Part shown: positions 51,710 to 60,031 of the stretch, in pieces
How the letters are laid out: each line of letters starts with the position of its first letter
Numbering within the stretch: the first letter of the stretch is position 1
Origin: Streptococcus parasanguinis
GTDB lineage: Bacteria; Bacillota; Bacilli; Lactobacillales; Streptococcaceae
Length of the DNA stretch: 64,000 nt
NCBI GenBank assembly: GCA_905188195.1
Contig: CAJJKY010000002.1
Location: 1-64,000, forward strand
Reading direction: 5' to 3'
Program-made: the position numbers and the translations under genes
The notes under the pieces: generated by a model
What the model was told of the DNA's origin: nothing
Seen by the model: only the letters and a program-made list of their open reading frames with translations
Databases searched by the model: none

Positions 51710-52552
51710 TTATCCTTTATCCCCACCAGCTGTCAAGCCTGAAACAAAGTTCTTTTGTAGGAAGAAGAATAGGATACAGATTGGAACCGCGATCAAAATG
51801 GCACCGGCTGCAAAGAAGGCGATTTTTTGATCTTTTTGGTCACTGATAAAGGTTTGAAGACCAACGGCTACAGTATAGTTCACTTCATCACGAAGCAAGA
51901 ATTTAGACAAGATATAGTCTCCGAAAGGTCCCATGAAAGCCCAAAGTGCTTGAACGGCAATCATTGGACGAACAAGTGGAAGGACAATTTGCCAGAAGCG
52001 ACGGAAGTGTCCTGCACCATCCAATTTCGCAGATTCATCAAGTGAGATTGGAACGGTATCGAAGTAACCCTTCATCAACCAAGCATTCATTGGAATACCA
52101 CCACCAACATAAAGGAAGATCAAGAACCAAGGTTGGTTCAAGGCGTTCAGCATCAAAGCCATAACGAAGAAGGCTGTGAGGGCTGCCATGGTTGGGACCA
52201 TTTGGATGATCAAGAAGAAGACCAAACTTTGCTTACGCGCTAAGAAGTTGTAACGACTATAGGCATAACCTGCGAAGGTGACAATGCTGGTTTGTACCAC
52301 CATCGTAATAATCGCGATGATCAAGGTATTCATATACCAAGTGCCATAAGGAGTTTCAGAGAAAAGTTTTGAGAAGTTATCAAAACTAAGATTGCCACTA
52401 AAATCAAGTGTAAAGGCACTGACGTTCCCTGACTTGAAGGCTGATAAGATCGTAATCAACAGCGGGTAGATAATGATGATTGAAAGAACCACCATGTACA
52501 GGTAAGTCAAGAAATGATTGAGGCGGCGTTTAAATTGAACTGAATTTTTCAT
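51710..52552 (-). CDS. malD: Maltodextrin ABC transporter permease MalD (MalG-like)
   Basis: A 280-residue permease with six helices and the EAA loop DSAKLDGAGHFRRFWQIVLPLVRP (partly). ATG 52552 is preferred to ATG 52561 because GGAGG sits directly at the latter and 9 bases before the former; one base separates it from the malC stop. Forms the heterodimeric channel with MalC. No dedicated ATPase gene in the cluster, so energy likely comes from a shared MsmK-type ATPase elsewhere. Confidence 0.95.
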   Translation of the reverse strand: MKNSVQFKRRLNHFLTYLYMVVLSIIIIYPLLITILSAFKSGNVSAFTLDFSGNLSFDNFSKLFSETPYGTWYMNTLIIAIITMVVQTSIVTFAGYAYSRYNFLARKQSLVFFLIIQMVPTMAALTAFFVMALMLNALNQPWFLIFLYVGGGIPMNAWLMKGYFDTVPISLDESAKLDGAGHFRRFWQIVLPLVRPMIAVQALWAFMGPFGDYILSKFLLRDEVNYTVAVGLQTFISDQKDQKIAFFAAGAILIAVPICILFFFLQKNFVSGLTAGGDKG

Positions 52553-52553
52553 T

Positions 52554-53849
52554 TTATACATCCTCCATATCAAATGCATGTAGTTTCTTGAAGGCAATCA
52601 TTGAGATTGAGATCACGATCACAGAGATAATCAAGGTTACCGCTGCGGCCATTGAATATTGAGGAGAGGTATTAGTTGTTAACTTATAGATCCAAGAAAT
52701 CAAGATATCTGTAGATCCAGCGTTTCCTCCGACAGAACCAGGTCCCCCATCGTTAAACAAGTAAATGATAGAGAAGTTGTTGAAGTTGAAGGTGTATTGA
52801 CTGATCAAGGTTGGTGCTGCAACCGCAAGGATCATTGGGAAAGTAATGTTGCGGAATTTTTGCCAACCGTTGGCACCGTCAATATAAGCAGCTTCGTAAA
52901 GATCGTTTGGAATTGATTGAAGAATCCCTAAAGTCAAGACATAGATATAAGGGAAACCGAGCCAACCTTGCATCATAATCAAAGCGATTTTTGTCCAAGT
53001 AGGATCTGTCTTCCAAGGAATCAAGACACCATCTAAGAATGGGAAGATCTTGGCAAACAATGGGATAACTTGGGCGTTGATGGCACCGACACTATCGTTA
53101 AACATATTTGAGAATGTAAGGATAGTGATGAAGGCTGGAACAGCCCAAGGAAGCAAGAAGATAACCCCAAAGATTCGTTTTCCTTTTACGAATGGTTGGT
53201 TCGCAACAATAGCAGTCAAGATACCAAGAACGATTTGAAGAGTTGATGCTGCGAGAGCCCAAATCAAGGTCCAGCCAAGAACAGATGTAAAGGCTGAACG
53301 GAAGGTACTCAAGGTCCACATGTTAGTGAAGTTTTGGAACCCGATCCAATCCAACAAGGTTGTTGGTGCGGTATGTTTGAAGTCATAGTTTGTAAAGGCG
53401 ATCATCAAAGTAACCAAAACTGGGAAGATAATCGCAAAGGTCATAGCGATATAAGAAGGGATAATCAAAAGATAAGGGAATCCATTTTCATAGATCGCAT
53501 GAACCATATCTTTCAAGGTTTTTGGAACTGTAATCCCGTTGTTGATGCGTTTAGCAACTGTTCCAGCATCCTTAATATTTAAGGCATAAAATAGGAAGTA
53601 AACAACAGTGATGATCAAGTGGAAGGCCCCACGGATCAAGATAAAGAGGGAATTATCTTGTCCACGAACGGTTCCAAGTGTGACTAACTTCGCTAATTCT
53701 CCAGCTCCGATTCCAATGAAGTAAACGAGAAAGAGAGCAGTCACTGCAAGAAAAATATAGCCTTTAGCTTTTTGTTTGTTATAAATTTGCCCAAGACCCG
53801 GGATCAAAGAGAGCCACATAGCCTTTTTAGGGTTTTGTTCTGTAGTCAT
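52554..53849 (-). CDS. malC: Maltodextrin ABC transporter permease MalC (MalF-like)
   Basis: A 431-residue permease with eight helices and EAA loop DLYEAAYIDGANGWQKFRNIT (partly). The extra N-terminal helices (~12-95) distinguish it from MalD. It lies between malX and malD on the minus strand, 133 bp after malX. Confidence 0.95.
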   Translation of the reverse strand: MTTEQNPKKAMWLSLIPGLGQIYNKQKAKGYIFLAVTALFLVYFIGIGAGELAKLVTLGTVRGQDNSLFILIRGAFHLIITVVYFLFYALNIKDAGTVAKRINNGITVPKTLKDMVHAIYENGFPYLLIIPSYIAMTFAIIFPVLVTLMIAFTNYDFKHTAPTTLLDWIGFQNFTNMWTLSTFRSAFTSVLGWTLIWALAASTLQIVLGILTAIVANQPFVKGKRIFGVIFLLPWAVPAFITILTFSNMFNDSVGAINAQVIPLFAKIFPFLDGVLIPWKTDPTWTKIALIMMQGWLGFPYIYVLTLGILQSIPNDLYEAAYIDGANGWQKFRNITFPMILAVAAPTLISQYTFNFNNFSIIYLFNDGGPGSVGGNAGSTDILISWIYKLTTNTSPQYSMAAAVTLIISVIVISISMIAFKKLHAFDMEDV

Positions 53850-53931
53850 TCAAATCTCCTTATAATGTCCTTGCCAGAGAGCAAGAAGACAAGTTTGACA
53901 GTGATCTAGTAGAAGGTTGATAATGGAACAT

Positions 53932-53961
53932 AAGAGGTTGGGACCTTGTCGCCAACCTCTT
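53932..53961 (-). terminator. Intra-operon hairpin between malX and malC
   Basis: AAGAGGTTGG / CCAACCTCTT, 10-base perfect stem, 10-base loop, no T run. This is the usual device that keeps binding-protein mRNA more abundant than permease mRNA. Confidence 0.7.
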
Positions 53962-53982
53962 ACTCAAACCTAAAAAACTGTC

Positions 53983-55239
53983 TTATTTGCTACCGAATTT
54001 TTGTTCGATGGTTTCTTTAATCAATTTCACTGCATCGTCAGCAGCAGCTTTTGCAGATTTTTTACCACTTACAGCATCGAAAAGCATAGTAGCAGCTGGA
54101 TCCCAAACAGCACTCATTTCAGAGATGTTTGGCATTGGTTGAGCGTTCTTGAACTGTTCAACAACGGCAGTTGTCAATTCATCGTTTTTACCAACCGCAT
54201 ATTTACGAGCTTCGGTGTTGGCAGGAACTTCATTTGTCTTGTCAAACAAAGCTTTTTGTTGGTCAGTGCTTGTCAAGAAGTCAATGAATTTTTGAGCGCC
54301 ATCAAGGTTTTTCGCACCTGCAGGGATAACCCAAGCTTTACCACCACCAAAGGCAGAATATTGTTTTCCGTTTGGAAGAGTTGGAATAGTTGCGACACCA
54401 TAGTTTACTTTAGCTTCTTTCAATGAAGCAGCTTTCCAAGGACCATCGATGATAGCAGCTGTTTTACCTTCTTGGAATTGTGTTTGGATGAAGTTAGCAG
54501 CACCTTTAGTATCTTGCAAACCTTTTGGCCATTTAGCATACCAAGTTTTCGCATATTCGATACCGTCGATAGAACCTTGGTTGTTCAATCCAATATCTTT
54601 AGGATCTGTACCATCTTTACCAAATACATAACCACCATTACCTGAAAGCAAACCGTATGCATAGTAGAAGTTTGTCCAGTCAGCTAAGAAGGCAGTTGTT
54701 TTACCAGGTTCGCTAGCAAAGTCGTATTTGCTATCTTTTGCAAGATTGTCAAGGTCACCAAATGTTTTTGGAGCTTCGCTTACAAGATCTTTATTATAGT
54801 AGAGAACCAAAGTTTCGATGACAGCAGGTGCACCGTAGACTTTACCACCGTTTGTGACAAGAGCTTCAGTTGTTTTGTCTGTGTGGCTATCTTTGTTCAA
54901 AGTCACTTCAGCCAATTGACCATCGTTACCAAGACCACCTACACGGTCGTATGGTGCCATCATAACGTCTGGAGCTTTTTTAGATTGGTTATCAAGAGAA
55001 AGGTTATCCAATCCACCAAGAGCATCACCAGTCTTGATTTTAATTTTTACGCCATTTTCTTTTTCAAAAGCTTTTGCAGCTTCTTCAACATAAGATTTGT
55101 AGCCTTTGTCTACATAGACGTTGATTTCTTTACTTGCCTCAGAAGAACCTGATGAGCTATTGCTACAAGCAGCAAGTAAGAAGCCGGCAAAACCAACTGT
55201 ACCAAGTACAGCAGCACTACGTAAAATTGTACGTTTCAT
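53983..55239 (-). CDS. malX: Maltodextrin-binding lipoprotein MalX
   Basis: A 418-residue solute-binding protein. Signal peptide with lipobox LLAAC (~21-25), Ser-rich linker, then a MalE-type fold (INVYVDKGYKSYVEEAAKAFEKENGVKIKI in part; FLADWTNFYYAYGLLSGNGGY; AAIIDGPWKAASL). Lipid-anchored outside; captures linear maltodextrins for MalCD. RBS AGGAGG lies before ATG 55239. Controlled by the operator-bearing promoter at 55317-55345. Confidence 0.96.
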   Translation of the reverse strand: MKRTILRSAAVLGTVGFAGFLLAACSNSSSGSSEASKEINVYVDKGYKSYVEEAAKAFEKENGVKIKIKTGDALGGLDNLSLDNQSKKAPDVMMAPYDRVGGLGNDGQLAEVTLNKDSHTDKTTEALVTNGGKVYGAPAVIETLVLYYNKDLVSEAPKTFGDLDNLAKDSKYDFASEPGKTTAFLADWTNFYYAYGLLSGNGGYVFGKDGTDPKDIGLNNQGSIDGIEYAKTWYAKWPKGLQDTKGAANFIQTQFQEGKTAAIIDGPWKAASLKEAKVNYGVATIPTLPNGKQYSAFGGGKAWVIPAGAKNLDGAQKFIDFLTSTDQQKALFDKTNEVPANTEARKYAVGKNDELTTAVVEQFKNAQPMPNISEMSAVWDPAATMLFDAVSGKKSAKAAADDAVKLIKETIEQKFGSK

Positions 55240-55291
55240 GATTTATTCCTCCTAAAGAATAAAAAAAGATAATAATTAGAAACCGTTTTAG

Positions 55292-55305
55292 ACAAACGTT
55301 TTCCT
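55292..55305. promoter_or_regulatory. Second MalR/cre-like site at malX
   Basis: ACAAACGTTTTCCT shares the 11-base core CAAACGTTTTC with the two strong operators and lies just downstream of the malX transcription start. Confidence 0.55.
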
Positions 55306-55316
55306 AAAACGTCTTA

Positions 55317-55345
55317 AGTATATCACAAGGCGAAAACGTTTGCAA
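55317..55345 (-). promoter_or_regulatory. malX promoter
   Basis: Minus strand TTGCAA, 17-base spacer, TATACT. The operator at 55330-55343 covers spacer and part of the -35. Confidence 0.8.
55330..55343. promoter_or_regulatory. MalR operator at malX
   Basis: GCGAAAACGTTTGC, the exact reverse complement of the 14-mer at 55534. Confidence 0.8.
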
Positions 55346-55494
55346 GTAGTTTTAAACAATTTTTTTAAAAATATTTTAATTCCGAACTTTCTTCTATAAA
55401 ATGCATCAAATTTGTTGACATTAGCCAAAGGAAAGAATACACTAAGGGGGTGAGGACATTCTGAAAAAAGTTAAAAAAGTTTTTAAGAAATCCC

Positions 55495-55523
55495 TTGCAG
55501 AAAATAGGGAAAAAGTTTATAAT
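55495..55523 (+). promoter_or_regulatory. malQP promoter
   Basis: TTGCAG, 17-base spacer, TATAAT. The leader to malQ is ~160 bases with no recognised element. Confidence 0.85.
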
Positions 55524-55533
55524 AACATGGTAC

Positions 55534-55547
55534 GCAAACGTTTTCGC
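55534..55547. promoter_or_regulatory. MalR operator at malQ
   Basis: GCAAACGTTTTCGC at about +5 to +18 of the malQP transcript; blocks the promoter when MalR is bound. Confidence 0.8.
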
Positions 55548-55688
55548 AAAAATTGCGTAAACTGAGTTGCGCCTGTTCGATTTTTAACAAAGAGTAGAGC
55601 CGCTTGAGAGCTGGATACGACTCTGCAACGATACCCATACCGTGCACCGAATCGCAGGCTTCAAAGAAATAAAAAAAGGTGGTAACCC

Positions 55689-57215
55689 ATGAAAAAACGT
55701 CAAAGTGGTGTTTTGATGCACATTTCTTCCCTTCCTGGACAATACGGGATCGGATCATTCGGTCAATCAGCATATGATTTTGTTGATTTCCTCGTTCGGA
55801 CCAAGCAACGTTACTGGCAAATCTTGCCGCTTGGTACAACTAGTTATGGAGATTCTCCATACCAATCTTTCTCAGCTTTTGCTGGGAACACTCATTTTAT
55901 TGATTTCGATCTTTTGATCGAGCAAGGTTTGTTGACAGAAGCAGACCTTAAAGGAGTGGACTTTGGTCAAGATCCTACTCAAGTGGATTATGCAAAGGTT
56001 TTCGAACAACGTCGTCCCTTGCTTGAAAAAGCAGTTGCGAATTTCTTAAAATCAAGTGATCAAAAAGAATTCCAAGAATTTTGTGAAGCCAATGCTTCTT
56101 GGTTGGAGCTCTTCGCAGAATACATGGCTATTAAAGAACACTTTGATTTGAAAGCTTGGACAGAGTGGCCAGATGCAGCTATTCGTGCGCGTGAACCAAA
56201 AGCTTTGGCTAAATACCGTGAAGAATTGGCTGATAAATTGACTTACCATCGTGTAACTCAATTCTTCTTCTTCCAACAATGGTTGGCCTTGAAAGCTTAT
56301 GCCAACGACCACCACATTGAAATTGTGGGAGATATGCCAATCTATGTAGCGGAAGATTCAAGCGACATGTGGGCTAATCCTCATCTCTTCAAAACAGATG
56401 AAAACGGAAAAGCAACTTGCATTGCAGGATGCCCGCCAGATGAGTTCTCAGCAACTGGTCAACTTTGGGGGAACCCAATCTATGACTGGGAAGCAATGGA
56501 CAAAGATGGCTACCAATGGTGGATTGAACGCTTGCGTGAAAGCTTCAAGATCTATGACATCGTTCGGATCGACCACTTCCGTGGTTTCGAATCATACTGG
56601 GAAATCCCTGCTGGTTCTGAAACTGCAGCACCAGGTAAATGGGTCAAAGGTCCTGGCTACAAACTCTTTGCAGCCGTGAAGGAAGAACTCGGTGATTTGA
56701 ACATCATCGCTGAGGACCTTGGCTTTATGACGGATGAAGTTATTGAGCTTCGCGAACGTACTGGCTTCCCAGGAATGAAGATTCTTCAATTTGCCTTCAA
56801 TCCTGACGATGAAAGTATCGATAGCCCTCACTTGGCACCAAACAACTCTGTGATGTACACTGGAACACATGATAACAACACAGTTCTTGGATGGTACCGC
56901 AATGAAATCGACGATCCAACTCGTGAGTACCTTGCTCGTTATACTAACCGGAAAGAGTACGAATCTGTACCGCATGCGATGCTTCGTACAGTCTTTGCTT
57001 CTGTCAGCTTCATGGCGATTGCTACTATGCAAGACTTGCTCGAATTGGATGGTTCAGCTCGGATGAACTTCCCATCAACTCTTGGTGGTAACTGGTCATG
57101 GCGGATGACAGAGGATCAATTGACTCCAGCTGTCGAGCAAGAATTGCTTGATTTCACTACGATCTATCGTCGTGAAAACAAAGACTTGAAAGAAGTTAAG
57201 AAAGCAGAAAAATAA
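55689..57215 (+). CDS. malQ: 4-alpha-glucanotransferase (amylomaltase)
   Basis: GH77 disproportionating enzyme, 508 residues, cytosolic. It opens RQSGVLMHISSLPGQYGIGSFG (in part). Catalytic nucleophile Asp in IVRIDHFRGFESYWEIP, acid Glu in IIAEDLG, and TGTHDNNTVLGW. It elongates and shortens maltodextrins for MalP. AAAAGGTGG RBS. 71 bp before malP. Confidence 0.96.
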   Translation: MKKRQSGVLMHISSLPGQYGIGSFGQSAYDFVDFLVRTKQRYWQILPLGTTSYGDSPYQSFSAFAGNTHFIDFDLLIEQGLLTEADLKGVDFGQDPTQVDYAKVFEQRRPLLEKAVANFLKSSDQKEFQEFCEANASWLELFAEYMAIKEHFDLKAWTEWPDAAIRAREPKALAKYREELADKLTYHRVTQFFFFQQWLALKAYANDHHIEIVGDMPIYVAEDSSDMWANPHLFKTDENGKATCIAGCPPDEFSATGQLWGNPIYDWEAMDKDGYQWWIERLRESFKIYDIVRIDHFRGFESYWEIPAGSETAAPGKWVKGPGYKLFAAVKEELGDLNIIAEDLGFMTDEVIELRERTGFPGMKILQFAFNPDDESIDSPHLAPNNSVMYTGTHDNNTVLGWYRNEIDDPTREYLARYTNRKEYESVPHAMLRTVFASVSFMAIATMQDLLELDGSARMNFPSTLGGNWSWRMTEDQLTPAVEQELLDFTTIYRRENKDLKEVKKAEK

Positions 57216-57286
57216 TCGTTTTAGAAAGTTTGCTGATTTCAGCAAACTTCCCCTATTAAATTGTTGAAACAAAGGAGATACCCAAC

Positions 57287-59545
57287 ATGGAATCATTACA
57301 AAAATATGTGATTGATCATCATCAAAAAACAATTGCAGAATGTTCAAATGAAGAATTGTACATTGCTTTGCTTAATTACACCAAGCAAGCAAGTGCCCAA
57401 AAGAAAATCAATACTGGTAAGAAGAAAGTTTACTACATCTCAGCTGAGTTCTTGATCGGTAAACTCTTGTCGAATAACTTGATCAACTTGGGTCTTTACG
57501 ACGATGTAAAAAAAGAATTGTCAGATGCTGGTAAAGACTTGATCGAAGTAGAAGAAGTGGAATTGGAACCATCACTTGGTAACGGTGGTTTGGGACGTTT
57601 GGCAGCCTGCTTTATCGACTCTATCTCAAGCCTTGGTTTGACAGGGGATGGGGTTGGTTTGAACTACCACTTTGGTTTGTTCCAACAAGTCCTTAAAAAC
57701 AACCAACAAGAAACGATTCCAAATGCATGGTTGACTGACCAAAGCTGGCTCGTTCGTTCAAGCCGTAGCTACCAAGTGCCATTTGCACACTTCACATTGA
57801 CTTCTACCCTTTATGATATCGATGTCCCTGGTTACAAGATTGAAACCAAGAACCGTTTGCGTTTGTTCGACTTGGATTCAGTTGATTCATCTATTATTGA
57901 AGATGGTATTAACTTTGACAAGACAGATATCGCTCGCAACTTGACCCTCTTCTTGTACCCAGATGATAGTAACCGTCAAGGGGAATTGCTCCGTATCTTC
58001 CAACAATACTTCATGGTATCAAACGGTGCACAATTGATCATCGACGAAGCCATCGAAAAAGGAAGCAACTTGCATGACCTTGCTGACTATGCTGTTGTCC
58101 AAATCAACGATACTCACCCATCAATGGTCATCCCTGAATTGATCCGTCTTTTGACAGAACGTGGTATTGGAATGGATGAAGCCATCTCTATCGTTCGTAG
58201 CATGACGGCTTACACTAACCACACAATCCTTGCAGAAGCCCTTGAAAAATGGCCACTTGAATTTTTGCAAGAAGTGGTTCCTCACTTGGTTCCAATCATT
58301 GAAGAATTGGACCGCCGTGTTCGCGCTGAATACAAAGATCCAGCTGTTCAAATCATCGATGAGAATGATCGCGTACACATGGCGCACATGGATATCCACT
58401 ATGGATTTAGCGTAAACGGGGTAGCAGCACTTCACACAGAAATCTTGAAGAATTCTGAGTTGAAAGCCTTCTACGACACTTACCCTGAAAAATTCAACAA
58501 CAAAACAAACGGTATCACATTCCGTCGTTGGCTCATGCATGCCAACCCAACCTTGTCACACTACTTGGATGATATCCTCGGACGTGACTGGCACCATGAC
58601 GCATCTAAATTGGAAGACCTTCTTTCATATGAAGATAAAGATGCAGTCAAAGTAAAATTGGAAAACATCAAGTCACACAACAAACGCAAATTGGCTCGTT
58701 TCTTGAAAGACCATCAAGGTGTGGAAATCAATCCAAATTCTATCTTTGATACCCAAATCAAACGTCTTCACGAATACAAACGTCAACAAATGAACGCTTT
58801 GTATGTGATCCACAAATACTTGGACATCAAAGCTGGAAATATCCCTGCTCGCCCAATCACTGTTCTCTTTGGTGGTAAAGCAGCTCCTGCCTACACTATT
58901 GCACAAGATATCATCCACTTGATCCTTTGCTTGTCTGAAGTGATTGCAAACGATCCAGCAGTAGCTCCACACTTGCAAGTCGTTATGGTAGAAAACTACA
59001 ACGTGACTGCTGCAAGCTACTTGATTCCAGCTAGCGATATTTCTGAGCAAATCTCCCTTGCTTCTAAGGAAGCTTCAGGTACTGGTAACATGAAATTCAT
59101 GTTGAATGGTGCGTTAACACTTGGTACTATGGATGGAGCAAACGTGGAAATCGCTGAATTGGTTGGACGTGACAACATCTACATCTTCGGTGAAGATTCA
59201 GAAACTGTAATCGATCTATATGAGAAATCAGCATACAAATCAGCGGACTTCTATGAACGTGAAGCTATCAAACCATTGGTAGACTTCATTATCAGCGATG
59301 CCGTTCTTGCAGTTGGTAACAAGGAACGCTTGACTCGTCTTCACAAGGAATTGATCAACAAAGACTGGTTCATGACTCTTCTTGACTTGGAAGACTACAT
59401 TGTAACCAAAGAACGTATGTTGGCTGACTACGAAGACCGTGATGCATGGTTGGATCAAGTCATCGTTAACATTGCGAAAGCAGGATTCTTCTCATCTGAC
59501 CGTACGATCGCTCAGTACAACGAAGATATCTGGCACTTAAACTAA
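57287..59545 (+). CDS. malP: Maltodextrin/glycogen phosphorylase
   Basis: GT35 phosphorylase, 752 residues; releases glucose-1-phosphate from alpha-1,4 glucans. N-terminal YYISAEFLIGKLLSNNLINLG (partly), EPSLGNGGLGRLAACF, PLP-lysine motif EASGTGNMKFMLNGAL (~600-615). It lacks the long regulatory N-terminal extension of animal enzymes. Strongly biased codons suggest high expression. Second gene of malQP, closed by the terminator at 59558. Confidence 0.96.
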   Translation: MESLQKYVIDHHQKTIAECSNEELYIALLNYTKQASAQKKINTGKKKVYYISAEFLIGKLLSNNLINLGLYDDVKKELSDAGKDLIEVEEVELEPSLGNGGLGRLAACFIDSISSLGLTGDGVGLNYHFGLFQQVLKNNQQETIPNAWLTDQSWLVRSSRSYQVPFAHFTLTSTLYDIDVPGYKIETKNRLRLFDLDSVDSSIIEDGINFDKTDIARNLTLFLYPDDSNRQGELLRIFQQYFMVSNGAQLIIDEAIEKGSNLHDLADYAVVQINDTHPSMVIPELIRLLTERGIGMDEAISIVRSMTAYTNHTILAEALEKWPLEFLQEVVPHLVPIIEELDRRVRAEYKDPAVQIIDENDRVHMAHMDIHYGFSVNGVAALHTEILKNSELKAFYDTYPEKFNNKTNGITFRRWLMHANPTLSHYLDDILGRDWHHDASKLEDLLSYEDKDAVKVKLENIKSHNKRKLARFLKDHQGVEINPNSIFDTQIKRLHEYKRQQMNALYVIHKYLDIKAGNIPARPITVLFGGKAAPAYTIAQDIIHLILCLSEVIANDPAVAPHLQVVMVENYNVTAASYLIPASDISEQISLASKEASGTGNMKFMLNGALTLGTMDGANVEIAELVGRDNIYIFGEDSETVIDLYEKSAYKSADFYEREAIKPLVDFIISDAVLAVGNKERLTRLHKELINKDWFMTLLDLEDYIVTKERMLADYEDRDAWLDQVIVNIAKAGFFSSDRTIAQYNEDIWHLN

Positions 59546-59557
59546 TCACTAGTTATT

Positions 59558-59588
59558 AGACCAAGGTTCTTAGGACCTTGGTCTTTTT
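59558..59588 (+). terminator. malQP terminator
   Basis: AGACCAAGGT / ACCTTGGTCT, 7-base loop, T5 tail. Confidence 0.9.
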
Positions 59589-60031
59589 CATTTCTTGTTA
59601 TTTGGGAAGAAAAAGGAAGGAATTTAAAGAATGGACACTTCTGTAAACAGTGTTGTTTTTTTGAATTTTTCCGAGCCGGCAGGGAAAAAATTACATAATT
59701 TTTTATTTTAACCTTCAAATCTAATCTATTGGTATAAAAAAATACTTCCCCTAAAAAAGCCTTCCGGTGAAATTTATAAAAAGAGAAACCGGGATGAAAA
59801 TCCTTGAAAATAAAGGATTTTTCACAGGTGCTTACATATATTTTCAACTAAAAGATGAGGAAGGTCCGGAAGGTTTGGCGTTTCAAGTTGTTATATCTTT
59901 AAAGTAAAATAAAAAATTAAAACGACAAATATTTAAAAATGGTTGATTGTGATACAATAGAGATAACTGAAAGTAGCATATTTTTGCCTCTACAGTGAGA
60001 TTTTTTTAAACAAAAAAGGAGAGTTTTGAAA
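59589..60031 (+). promoter_or_regulatory. AT-rich upstream region and promoter of the adhesin
   Basis: No convincing gene. It contains a hairpin AATTTTTCC / GGAAAAAATT (59664-59692), a second GC patch ending AAACCGGGA, and an extended -10 TGA-TACAAT (59950-59958) without clear -35, giving a ~65-base adhesin leader. RBS AAAAGGAG at ~60015-60022. Confidence 0.5.

Noticed and set aside
55483..55839. 118-codon minus-strand open frame across the malQ leader
   Set aside because: Covers the malQP promoter and MalR operator and overlaps malQ; no RBS and no recognisable protein.
59542..59847. 101-codon minus-strand open frame after malP
   Set aside because: Runs through the malQP terminator, low-complexity composition, no convincing RBS.
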